A stretch of 12,808 nt of DNA from Desulfovibrio sp. UBA6121 (lineage in GTDB: Bacteria; Desulfobacterota; Desulfovibrionia; Desulfovibrionales; Desulfovibrionaceae). Of this stretch, positions 1 through 6,752 are shown one piece after another; positions within the stretch are counted from its first letter, which is position 1, and the number at the start of each line of letters is the position of its first letter. The stretch lies in the NCBI GenBank assembly GCA_002422505.1, contig DIVX01000020.1, forward strand, positions 16,900 through 29,707, read 5' to 3'. The notes beneath the pieces were generated by a model. That model was given only the letters and a program-made list of their open reading frames with translations, did not search any database and had not been told where the DNA came from. Both the position numbers and the translations under genes were made by a program.

Positions 1-437
1 CCGTGGTCGCGGCCGAGGTGCGCAAGCTGGCCGAACGTTCCGGCGCGGCCGCAGGCGAAATTGGGCAGCTCTCCACCGCCAGCCTGGCCGTGGCCGAGAA
101 AGCCGGCGGCATGCTCGCCACCATCGTGCCCGACATTGAACGCACCAGCGAACTGGTGCAGGAGATCAGCGCCGCCTGCCGCGAGCAGACCACCGGCGCG
201 GACCAGGTGAACAAGGCCATCCAGCAGCTCGACCAGGTCATCCAGCAAAATGCCTCGGCCTCTGAGGAAACCGCCTCCACCAGCGAGGAACTGGCCGGGC
301 AGGCCCAGCGCCTCACCCAGGTCATGCAGTTCTTCAAGCTCGGAGCCGACCAGCATCGTGGCCGCCCCCTGGCCCTGGCGGCAGCGCCCGAGCCCAAGGA
401 CATCACCCCCGAGGACAGCGGGTTCGAGAAGTTCTAA
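1..437 (+). CDS. Methyl-accepting chemotaxis protein, C-terminal fragment (5' end outside window)
   Basis: This is the last 144 residues of a chemoreceptor. The reading frame is already open at the window edge, so the true start lies upstream and the GTG at position 3 is not a start. The first residues (VVAAEVRKLAERS) are the conserved hairpin tip of the cytoplasmic signalling domain, which docks CheA and CheW. The rest is the returning coiled-coil arm, with heptad-like Ala/Glu/Gln repeats such as QNASASEETASTSEELAGQA, where methylatable Glu/Gln pairs are expected. The tail is about 30 residues, rich in Pro and Ala, and ends GFEKF. I see no NWETF-type CheR-binding pentapeptide. Ligand-binding and membrane segments are out of view, so the stimulus cannot be inferred. 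The gene stops with TAA 25 bases before a strong terminator. Confidence 0.95.
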   Translation, partial: VVAAEVRKLAERSGAAAGEIGQLSTASLAVAEKAGGMLATIVPDIERTSELVQEISAACREQTTGADQVNKAIQQLDQVIQQNASASEETASTSEELAGQAQRLTQVMQFFKLGADQHRGRPLALAAAPEPKDITPEDSGFEKF

Positions 438-462
438 TTCAAGACCAACGCAAGCAAAAACG

Positions 463-500
463 AAAAAGGGCGGAGGACTCGCAAGTCCCCCGCCCTTTTT
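463..500. terminator. Bidirectional intrinsic terminator between convergent genes
   Basis: An 11-bp outer stem (AAAAAGGGCGG at 463-473 with CCGCCCTTTTT at 490-500) and a 5-bp inner stem (GGACT/AGTCC) are separated by one A/C mismatch and closed by a CGCA loop. The A-tract on the left and T-tract on the right give a U-run on either strand. It lies 25 bases after the chemoreceptor stop and 20 bases after the methyltransferase stop on the other strand, so one element can end both transcripts. Confidence 0.93.
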
Positions 501-520
501 CGTGCCCTGCGCCCGCCGCC

Positions 521-1501
521 TCAGCGTATCAGCGCCCAGGTAAGCTCGTGTTTGTTGTGTGAAAGGTGCATGACCTTTGAGCCGGGAATCTCGGCAAAGG
601 CCTGGATGGTGGCATGGTCGGTCTCGCCCTGGCACTTGAGGGTGCACACGAAATTGCGGCAGGCGTCGGCCTCCAGCCAGCGCGAAACCAGCTCCAGCAG
701 CCGCGCCGGGTAGCAGGCCATGTCCGAGCACAGCCAATCCACCTGCGCGCCCGGCCCGCCCGCAATCTTCGGGTCCAGCCCGAAGCCGGAGCCCAGGCAG
801 TGCTCCACCCCCGGCATGGCCGCTATGCGCGGCTCAAGTTCGGCCTTGTCCACGCTGAACACCCGCGCGCCCAGGCTGGCCAGCACCCAGGTCCAGCCGC
901 CGGGGCTGGAGCCCAGGTCCAGGCAGAGCTCGCCCGGCCGGGGCATGACGCCAAGCAGCGTAAGTGCCTCCCAAAGTTTGAGATAGGCCCGGCTGGGGGC
1001 GGACTCGCGGTCCTCCTCGAAGCGCACCGCGCCGTCCGGGTAGGGGCTGCTGCACGTGGCCGCGGCGATGAGCGTGGCCTCGTCCCACAGGGTGAAGGAG
1101 CCCAGCGGCGCGCTAGGGGCTGGCTGGCCGAAGACTTGCGCCCGGGCCGAAACCTTGGGCAGCTTCTCCGTAAGCAGTGCGGCGCGCCGGGCCAGGCGCA
1201 CGGGATGTGCCCACCAGTTGCGCTGAATCTCGCGCAGGGCTTTGGCTCCCTGGCCAATGCTCGGCGCGGGCAGCAGGCGCGCATCGAGCCAGATATTCTG
1301 CGCCCAGGCGGCGGCGCGCGCCTTGCAGGCAAAGACGATGTCGCCGTAGACGAGGTGCCCGGTCCCGGCGGAGCCCTCCAGGTCCAGCTCGGCCAGCAGC
1401 TCGGCCAGAAACCCCGGCGCGGCCAGATAGCCGGTGAAGCTCCCCTCGCGCATCCAGGCAGGCAGGGCCATGGGCAGGGTATACAGCCAGTCTCCGGTCA
1501 T
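521..1501 (-). CDS. FtsJ/RlmM-type SAM-dependent 2'-O-methyltransferase
   Basis: The product is a predicted cytoplasmic RNA ribose methyltransferase of 326 residues. The C-terminal half is an FtsJ-type Rossmann domain with SAM motif CLDLGSSPGGW (193-203). A full K-D-K-E catalytic tetrad is visible: K175 in SRAYLKLWEA, D260 in CSDMACYP, K289 in CTLKCQGETD and E319 in NKHELTW. The N-terminal ~165 residues have no motif I can name and occupy the place of the RlmM substrate-recognition region. E. coli RlmM methylates C2498 of 23S rRNA. The same target here is inference, and the protein is shorter than RlmM (about 366). A longer frame reaches 1564, but I chose the ATG at 1501. It sits in an ATGA overlap with the upstream FAD gene and has GAGG seven bases before it. 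Translation is probably coupled to that gene. Confidence 0.85.
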   Translation of the reverse strand: MTGDWLYTLPMALPAWMREGSFTGYLAAPGFLAELLAELDLEGSAGTGHLVYGDIVFACKARAAAWAQNIWLDARLLPAPSIGQGAKALREIQRNWWAHPVRLARRAALLTEKLPKVSARAQVFGQPAPSAPLGSFTLWDEATLIAAATCSSPYPDGAVRFEEDRESAPSRAYLKLWEALTLLGVMPRPGELCLDLGSSPGGWTWVLASLGARVFSVDKAELEPRIAAMPGVEHCLGSGFGLDPKIAGGPGAQVDWLCSDMACYPARLLELVSRWLEADACRNFVCTLKCQGETDHATIQAFAEIPGSKVMHLSHNKHELTWALIR

Positions 1502-3186
1502 GCCGCGCCCTCGCCGGTTTCGCAGACAGCCGGGCCTTCCAGGTCGCCCACGGGCAAGCCGCACAGGGTCAGGGCCGCGGCCTCGGCCACGCGCAGGCCG
1601 TCCACCGCGCTGGAGATGATGCCCCCGGCGTAGCCCGCGCCCTCCCCGGCCGGAAACAGCCCCGGCAGGCTCACGCTCTGCATGTCGGCCCCGCGCAGAA
1701 TACGCACCGGCGAAGAAGAGCGCGTCTCCACGCCGGTCAACAGCGCATCGGCATCGGCAAAGCCGCGCAGCTTGCGATCAAAGGCCTGCGCGCCCTCCAG
1801 CATGGCCGCGCACACGTAGTCCGGCAGGCAGCGGCGCAGGTCCTGGGGCACAACGCCCGGCGCGTAGCTGGGGGCCACCGCGCCCAGGCGCTTGGCAGCC
1901 CGCGCAGCCATGAAATTGCCCAGGGTCTGGGCCGGAGCGCGGTAGTCGCCGCCGCCCAGGTCAAAGGCCAGGCGCTCCCAGTGGCGTTGGAACTCCACCC
2001 CCGCCAGGGGGTGCGCGCCGCCCAGGTCCTGCGGGCCGACGCCCACCAGCAGGGCGCTGTTGGCGTTTTCGCCGTCGCGCGCGTGCAGGCTCATGCCGTT
2101 GGTCACCACGCCGCCCGGCTCGGAAGCGGCCGCAATGACCTGTCCGCCCGGACACATGCAAAAGGTGTAGACCCCGCGCCCGTTGGACGCCTGGTGCGCC
2201 AGCTTGTAGTCCGCCGGGCCCACGGCCGGGTGCCCGGCCAGATCGCGCAGTTGCGCCCGGTCCACCAGGGCCTGCGGGTGCTCTATGCGGCAGCCGATGG
2301 CGAAGGGCTTCTGCTCCAGGCGCAGGCCGCCTGCAAGCAGCATGGCGAAGGTATCGCGCGCGCTGTGCCCCACGGCCAGAATGACGCAGGACGCGGCGAG
2401 CTCCTCCCCGTCCGCAGTGGCATCTCCAGCCAGGCGCACGCCCACGGCGCGGCCCTGGCGCTCGATGATGCCCTCCACCCGCGCGCCGAAACGCACCTCC
2501 CCGCCCAGGCGCAAAATGCTGGCCCGAAGGCCCGCCACCACGCCGCGCAGGCGGTCCGTGCCCACGTGGGGCCGGTTGCGCCACAAAATATCCTCCGGCG
2601 CGCCGTGCTCCACCAGTTCGTGCAGCACCTTGCGGCAACGGCCCCGGCGCTCCTTTATCTGCGTGGTGAGCTTGCCGTCGGAGAACGCGCCCGCCCCGCC
2701 CTCGCCGAACTGCACGTTGGACTCCGGCGAGAGCCCCGCGCCCTGCCAAAAGGCGTCCACGGTGCGTGCGCGGTCCTCTATGGCCTGACCGCGCTCCAGC
2801 AGCAGCGGCGCAAAGCCCGCCTGGGCCAGGGCCAGGGCGGCGAAGAGTCCGCACGGCCCCGCCCCCACCACGATGGGCCGGGCGGCAAGCTTGGGCGCGG
2901 CCTGCACCGGGAAGCGATACGGCTGGTCGTCCGCCTGGGCCACGCCAGCGCCCGCACTGGCGAGCACGCGGGCCTCGTCCTGCGCGGACCGGCACGAAAC
3001 GTCCAGGCTGTACAGAAACACGGCGGCGTTCTTTTTGCGCGCATCAAGGGACCGGCGCACCAGGCGCAGGCCGGTCAGGTCGTCCGGCTGCAGGCCAAGA
3101 CGCTGGGCGGCGGCGGCGAGTAGCTCGGCCTCGGTGTGGGCCGGGCCGTCGGGCAGGGGCAAACGAAGATCAGTAAGGCGGAGCAT
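1498..3186 (-). CDS. FAD-dependent dehydrogenase/oxidoreductase (COG2509-like)
   Basis: This 562-residue flavoprotein has a dinucleotide-binding motif VVGAGPCGL (G108-x-G110-x-x-G113) after an N-terminal domain of about 100 residues. That domain carries the family-typical SLDARKK segment (46-52). The strongly conserved stretch NVQFGEGGAGAFSDGKL (157-173) and the closing FAD motif FPAGEGAGYAGGI near the C-terminus mark the uncharacterised FAD-dependent dehydrogenase family, related to HI0933-type and geranylgeranyl-reductase-like flavoproteins. The reaction and substrate are unknown. No signal peptide or membrane segment is seen. AAGGA five bases before the ATG supports the start. It is the first gene of a two-gene operon, and its TGA overlaps the ATG of the RlmM-like methyltransferase. 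A flavin-dependent RNA-modification role could be imagined from this neighbour, but nothing in the sequence shows it. Confidence 0.85.
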   Translation of the reverse strand: MLRLTDLRLPLPDGPAHTEAELLAAAAQRLGLQPDDLTGLRLVRRSLDARKKNAAVFLYSLDVSCRSAQDEARVLASAGAGVAQADDQPYRFPVQAAPKLAARPIVVGAGPCGLFAALALAQAGFAPLLLERGQAIEDRARTVDAFWQGAGLSPESNVQFGEGGAGAFSDGKLTTQIKERRGRCRKVLHELVEHGAPEDILWRNRPHVGTDRLRGVVAGLRASILRLGGEVRFGARVEGIIERQGRAVGVRLAGDATADGEELAASCVILAVGHSARDTFAMLLAGGLRLEQKPFAIGCRIEHPQALVDRAQLRDLAGHPAVGPADYKLAHQASNGRGVYTFCMCPGGQVIAAASEPGGVVTNGMSLHARDGENANSALLVGVGPQDLGGAHPLAGVEFQRHWERLAFDLGGGDYRAPAQTLGNFMAARAAKRLGAVAPSYAPGVVPQDLRRCLPDYVCAAMLEGAQAFDRKLRGFADADALLTGVETRSSSPVRILRGADMQSVSLPGLFPAGEGAGYAGGIISSAVDGLRVAEAAALTLCGLPVGDLEGPAVCETGEGAA

Positions 3187-3251
3187 TGAGATCCTTCGGA
3201 AAGGGGTTGCTGCGGCACAAGCGCAGGGGCTGAGCAGGCGCCAGCATCGGA

Positions 3252-3263
3252 CCGGTCAACCGG
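3252..3263. repeat. Short palindrome in the divergent intergenic region
   Basis: CCGGTCAACCGG is a 5+2+5 inverted repeat lying between the FAD gene and the nucleotidyltransferase gene, about 65 bases before the FAD start. It could be an operator half-site pair, but palindromes of this size are common in GC-rich DNA. Confidence 0.3.
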
Positions 3264-3280
3264 AAGCATTCACGGCATAT

Positions 3281-3309
3281 TTGACTCGCCGCGCCTGATT
3301 TCATATTTC
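3281..3309 (+). promoter_or_regulatory. Candidate sigma-70 promoter for the nucleotidyltransferase gene
   Basis: TTGACT (3281-3286, 5/6 to consensus) is followed after exactly 17 bases by TATTTC (3304-3309, 3/6). It lies in the least GC-rich part of the 237-base divergent gap. It would give a leader of roughly 110 bases before the ATG at 3424. The -10 match is weak. Confidence 0.4.
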
Positions 3310-3336
3310 TGGCTGCCCACTCGCTGCGCCAGCGCA

Positions 3337-3365
3337 TCCATACCGGGATTGGGCGCGTTTGTCCA
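3337..3365 (-). promoter_or_regulatory. Weak candidate promoter for the FAD/methyltransferase operon
   Basis: Read on the minus strand, TGGACA (3365-3360, 5/6) is followed by a 17-base spacer and TATGGA (3342-3337, 3/6). It would face the FAD gene and leave a leader of about 145 bases. It lies downstream of the plus-strand candidate at 3281-3309, so the two would transcribe across each other. This is a consensus match only. Confidence 0.25.
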
Positions 3366-3423
3366 AAGCGGAACCGCCGGGAAAAACCATCACCCAGGCC
3401 GAGGCCTGCCGGGGAACACCACC

Positions 3424-4044
3424 ATGCGCCAAGACACGGACAACAGCGCCGAGGCGCTGCTCAAACGCTCGGAGCAGCTCCAGGCCCAGGCAGCGGAAAT
3501 CGTCTCCCGCTTGCGGGTGCGCGAGCTTTGGGAGCAAATCGGCAGGCTGTACCTCGTGGGCTCGTCCCGTTTCGGACTGATGACAGCCGGAAACATCGAC
3601 TTCGAGGTATACGTGGAGCGCCCGGACGCGCGCGCCGGGTTCTCGGTCATGGCCGAAATCGCCGCTGCGCCGGGGGTTACGGGCATCCGCTACCACAATT
3701 TCATGGGCACGCCCGATCCGGGCCTGTACTGGCGCATCGACTACCGTGACGAGGGCGGCGCGCTCTGGGACTTCGACATCTGGCTGGTGCCCTTCGACCA
3801 TCCGCACGCAGGCATGGCCGATGCCTTCGCCACAGCCTTGCAGCATGTGCTGACGCGTGATGCCCGCTGCGCCATTCTCGCGCTCAAGGCTGCCCTGGCC
3901 GCCAGACCCGGCGCGGAGCATGTGCGCGGCATCGACATCTACCGGGCCGCTCTTGAAGGCGGCGTGCGCAACGTTGCGGAGTTCACGCGCTGGCAGGCCG
4001 AACATCCGCCCGCGCCCATCGAAACCTGGACCCCGGCCCGGTAG
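3424..4044 (+). CDS. Polymerase-beta-fold nucleotidyltransferase family protein
   Basis: The protein has 206 residues. The minimal nucleotidyltransferase signature is visible: a G-S pair in VGSSRFG (46-51), then D59-x-E61 in NIDFEVYV, and a possible third metal-binding Asp (D116 or D118) in ALWDFDIWLVP. An N-terminal Ala/Glu/Gln-rich helix (about 8-30) precedes the core. The C-terminal helical part (about 125-195) includes the LKAAL segment. Nucleotide and acceptor are unknown; relatives of this fold modify antibiotics, tRNA or proteins. A TTG frame opens at 3349, but the ATG at 3424 with GGGGA eight bases upstream fits better, and the added residues look non-conserved. It stands alone between two minus-strand operons. 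No HEPN or MNT-type antitoxin partner is adjacent. Confidence 0.65.
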   Translation: MRQDTDNSAEALLKRSEQLQAQAAEIVSRLRVRELWEQIGRLYLVGSSRFGLMTAGNIDFEVYVERPDARAGFSVMAEIAAAPGVTGIRYHNFMGTPDPGLYWRIDYRDEGGALWDFDIWLVPFDHPHAGMADAFATALQHVLTRDARCAILALKAALAARPGAEHVRGIDIYRAALEGGVRNVAEFTRWQAEHPPAPIETWTPAR

Positions 4045-4047
4045 CGG

Positions 4048-4081
4048 AAAAACAGCCCGGAAGCGCGGCTGGCCGCTCCGG
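4048..4081 (-). terminator. Intrinsic terminator of the paaK operon (minus strand)
   Basis: On the minus strand, CCGGA (4081-4077) pairs with TCCGG (4061-4057), and GCGG (4076-4073) with CCGC (4068-4065). These stems enclose a CCAG loop with a three-base bulge. Five T residues (4052-4048) follow four bases after the stem. It lies about 41 bases past the methyltransferase stop. On the plus strand the only T-run is a short CTTTT at about 4090, so it would be weak for the nucleotidyltransferase gene. Confidence 0.5.
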
Positions 4082-4122
4082 CCCCAAACCTTTTGGAACT
4101 GAAGGCGACGCCTTGAGTCGGG

Positions 4123-5064
4123 CTACCTTTCCCAGCGGGCAAAGAGCGAACGCGGCAAAAAGCGCGCCTGCGCCCCTGGGGCGGTGTGCGGCACGGCCAG
4201 CTCGCCCACGGTGACGCTGCCCGGCAGGCCGCGCAGCACGTCGTCCATGAGATTGCCGAGCATCAGCGCCGAGGCCTCGATGTTGTACATGGTGAGCAGC
4301 AGCAGGCGCGCCCGGTCCGAGAGCAGCTCCCGGCAATCCACCAGCAGATCGCGCACCATGCCCTCCACCTTCCACACCTCGCGGTTGGGTCCGCGCCCAA
4401 AGGACGGCGGATCAAGGAGAATGGCCTCGTAGCGGTTGCCGCGCCGCTTCTCGCGCTGCACGAACTTCACCACGTCGTCGAGCAGAAAACGCACCGGTGT
4501 ATCGCCCAGGCCGGAAAGCTCCTGGTTGCGCTTGGCCCAGGCTATGGCCGGGCGCGAGGCGTCCACGTGGGTGGCGCTGAAGCCCGCGGCCTGGGCGGCC
4601 AGGCTGGCGGCCCCGGTGTAGCCGAAGAGATTGAGCAGACGCGGGCGGCCCTCGCCGGGCTTGGCGGCCTTGGCGATTGCAGCGCCCAGGCTGGCGATGA
4701 GCCGCCAGTGGGGGGCCTGCTCCGGGAACAGGCCGATGTGGCGCGAGGTCTCGCTGACGCGGGCCTCCAGGGTGATGCGCGGCGCTTTGCCGCCGGGACC
4801 GGTTCTGCCGCCGCTGGCCTCGGCAAGGTCAAGAACCAGCGGCCAGGCCGCGGGCAGCTTCGCGCCGATGGTCAGCTTGCCCTCCTCGTCCTGGCTGGCG
4901 TGGGCCTGCGACCAATCCCGCTCCGGCAGGGCGGGCCGCCACCAGGCCTTGGGCTCGTGCCGCACGATGCGGTACGCGCCAAAGCGCTCCAGCTTGCGGC
5001 CATTGCCGGAATCGATGAGTTCATATTCCGGCCAGTCCGGGGCGATGATGGGGATGTGCGTCAC
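4123..5064 (-). CDS. Class I SAM-dependent methyltransferase (RlmI-like, Methyltrans_SAM family)
   Basis: This 313-residue protein has a SAM-binding motif LLNLFGYTGA (143-152), an acidic end of strand two (HVDAS, D168), and a motif IV of the form LDPPSFGRG (217-225). This arrangement matches the RlmI/YccW-type family (PF10672). That family includes 23S rRNA methyltransferases, but the PUA domain of RlmI is not evident and the protein is shorter (RlmI about 396). Where m5C enzymes of this family carry a catalytic Cys after the strand-five LL.F motif, this one reads LLLLTMYN, so C5 chemistry is doubtful and N-methylation is possible. Its GTG start lies in a GTGA overlap with the Asp-box gene, with GGAG seven bases upstream, so it is the translationally coupled last gene of the paaK operon. 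The substrate is unknown. Confidence 0.82.
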   Translation of the reverse strand: MTHIPIIAPDWPEYELIDSGNGRKLERFGAYRIVRHEPKAWWRPALPERDWSQAHASQDEEGKLTIGAKLPAAWPLVLDLAEASGGRTGPGGKAPRITLEARVSETSRHIGLFPEQAPHWRLIASLGAAIAKAAKPGEGRPRLLNLFGYTGAASLAAQAAGFSATHVDASRPAIAWAKRNQELSGLGDTPVRFLLDDVVKFVQREKRRGNRYEAILLDPPSFGRGPNREVWKVEGMVRDLLVDCRELLSDRARLLLLTMYNIEASALMLGNLMDDVLRGLPGSVTVGELAVPHTAPGAQARFLPRSLFARWER

Positions 5065-6719
5065 GCTTTGGCTCCAAAGTCCTGTTCAAAAATCCGTGTG
5101 CCCAGAATGTGGGCGCTGTAGCCTTCAAGGTATTCCGGCTCGTAGCCGCCGCCGTGGTGGTGCACGCAGAAGAATTCGCCGTCGGCCAGCTCCACCCAGC
5201 CGGAGTAGCCGAAGTCGCCCGGGCTGGCGTCGCGGTCGTTCTTGAGCTCCAGCACGCGGCTGTCGGTTTCGGCGTCGGGCAGGCCCTGGCTGTGATGCCA
5301 GCGCCAAGAGTACACACGCTCCGGGCCGGGCTGAAAATGTTGCGCGGGGCCAGGCTTGTTTCCCGGCGCGGATGCAGGCCCGGCTCCTGGCGCAACAGCA
5401 CGGACGGCAAGCGGCGCAGGCTCGCGGATGCTCAAGCTCACGCGCCGCCACAGCGCCTCGCAGCCGTTGGAATCCCGCCGCGACACGGCCCCGAACAGGA
5501 TGGGCCGGGTGTTGCCGTCCAGCGGGTCCACCGGATACTCGCCGCAGGCCGCGCCGTCAACGAACAGCCTGCACAGGCCCGGCTCGTACACAATGCGCAC
5601 GGTGTGCGGCCTGCCCGGCTCCCAGGCGATGGCCCCGGCCCAGGGCGCATCGGGCACGATGCAATCCGGGAAAAGTCGCCACCACACGCCCAGGCGGATG
5701 CCGCAGCCCTGCTCGTCCGCCGCGCGCACCAGCACCTCGGCCTCGAACTCGGCGTGGGCGCGCTGGGCATCTGTCAGCGGGCGCAGCAAATAGCGCACGG
5801 CCTGCTTCGGGCCTGCTGCGCTGCGGACAAGCAGCCCCTCCGGCGTGGGGGTCACGCTGGCGGGCGCGGGGTGCAGGCCATGCACGGCGAAATCCGAGCA
5901 CAACTCGTCCAAGCCGCCCAGCCAGGCCTTGGTGCCGGGGTCCGGGCCAACATCGCGGTAGGTGACGAGCAGCCGCCCGGAGCGCGTCCAGCCCAGGCAG
6001 GGACGGTGCCCCACAAGCGGCGTGGGCGCGGGCGCACTCCACGTGGCCCCGCCATCGGGGCTGAGACAGTAATACATGGGCTCGCCCACAAAGGAGTTCT
6101 CGCGCATCAGGGCCAGCAGGCGCGGCGGGCCGCCGCGCTCCCCTTGCGCCTGCGGCAGGCGGATCACCGAGGCCTCGCAGAGCACAAGACATTCCATGTG
6201 GGCGATGACGGACAAGCGCTCCCAGCTCCGGCCGCTGTTGCGGGAAAGGTAGGCCGCCTGCTCCGAAGGTTTCTGCCGGATCTTGGGCAGAACCTCGCCC
6301 ACGTGCCGGTGCCCGGCGGTGAGCAGGGTTCTGTCGCCCAGGTCCAGCGGGCGGTCCAGCAAGCCATGCACAAGGGCGCGGTCCTGGTGGCGCTCCCAGC
6401 TCACGCCGTTGTCCGCGCTGCGCAGCACGCTCTGGGCCGCGTCGTCCAGCAGCAGCAGACCGCCATCGTCCAGGCGGGCAACACGCGGGCAGTGCGACTG
6501 CTCGTCCATGGGTGAAAGCGCCTCGCCCCAGGTGTGGCCCTGGTCGCGGCTGATCTTGACGAGCAGCTTGCGCCGCGTGCCCACATGGCGGTCGAACTCA
6601 TTGTAGATGCACACAAGGCCGCCGTCTGCGGCCAGGCACACGTCGGGAAAGCACAGGTACTGCCCGGGGCGGCGGTCGATGACCACATGCCGCTCCTGGG
6701 CGGCGTCGAGGCTCGGCAT
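5061..6719 (-). CDS. Asp-box (sialidase-like beta-propeller) protein with an inserted domain
   Basis: The product has 552 residues. Four Asp-boxes, the S-x-D-x-G-x-(T/S)-W turns of sialidase-type propellers, occur at 57-64 (SRDQGHTW), 101-108 (SADNGVSW), 159-166 (SRNSGRSW, with Asn for Asp) and 220-227 (SPDGGATW). LALMREN and LLVTYRD are also typical of exo-alpha-sialidase-like proteins. The expected final blade (GYSGWVELADGEFFCVHH) appears only after about 200 extra residues. Part of that stretch (about 285-425) has a strand-rich, lectin/LamG-like look (HTVRIVYEPGLCRLFVDG), followed by a Pro/Ala/Gly-rich linker. There is no signal peptide, so it should be cytoplasmic, unlike most secreted sialidases. 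True sialidase activity is not shown. GGAGG seven bases before the ATG supports the start. It lies 33 bases after paaK and overlaps the methyltransferase gene by four. Confidence 0.75.
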   Translation of the reverse strand: MPSLDAAQERHVVIDRRPGQYLCFPDVCLAADGGLVCIYNEFDRHVGTRRKLLVKISRDQGHTWGEALSPMDEQSHCPRVARLDDGGLLLLDDAAQSVLRSADNGVSWERHQDRALVHGLLDRPLDLGDRTLLTAGHRHVGEVLPKIRQKPSEQAAYLSRNSGRSWERLSVIAHMECLVLCEASVIRLPQAQGERGGPPRLLALMRENSFVGEPMYYCLSPDGGATWSAPAPTPLVGHRPCLGWTRSGRLLVTYRDVGPDPGTKAWLGGLDELCSDFAVHGLHPAPASVTPTPEGLLVRSAAGPKQAVRYLLRPLTDAQRAHAEFEAEVLVRAADEQGCGIRLGVWWRLFPDCIVPDAPWAGAIAWEPGRPHTVRIVYEPGLCRLFVDGAACGEYPVDPLDGNTRPILFGAVSRRDSNGCEALWRRVSLSIREPAPLAVRAVAPGAGPASAPGNKPGPAQHFQPGPERVYSWRWHHSQGLPDAETDSRVLELKNDRDASPGDFGYSGWVELADGEFFCVHHHGGGYEPEYLEGYSAHILGTRIFEQDFGAKA

Positions 6720-6752
6720 GGCTGGCCCTCCGGGTGTGCGGCGCGCGCGGCG

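Noticed and set aside
3301..4005. Minus-strand open frame opposite the nucleotidyltransferase
   Set aside because: It has no recognisable motif, whereas the plus strand shows GSSRFG, DFE and a Shine-Dalgarno. It is the complement shadow.
4102..4114. Small hairpin AAGGCGACGCCTT just past the methyltransferase stop
   Set aside because: It has a 5-bp stem and no adjacent T-run on either strand. The longer hairpin at 4057-4081 explains termination better.
5109..6515. 468-codon plus-strand frame opposite the Asp-box gene
   Set aside because: Its translation is rich in Ala, Arg, Gly, Val and His with no domain, while the minus strand carries four Asp-boxes and proper operon spacing.
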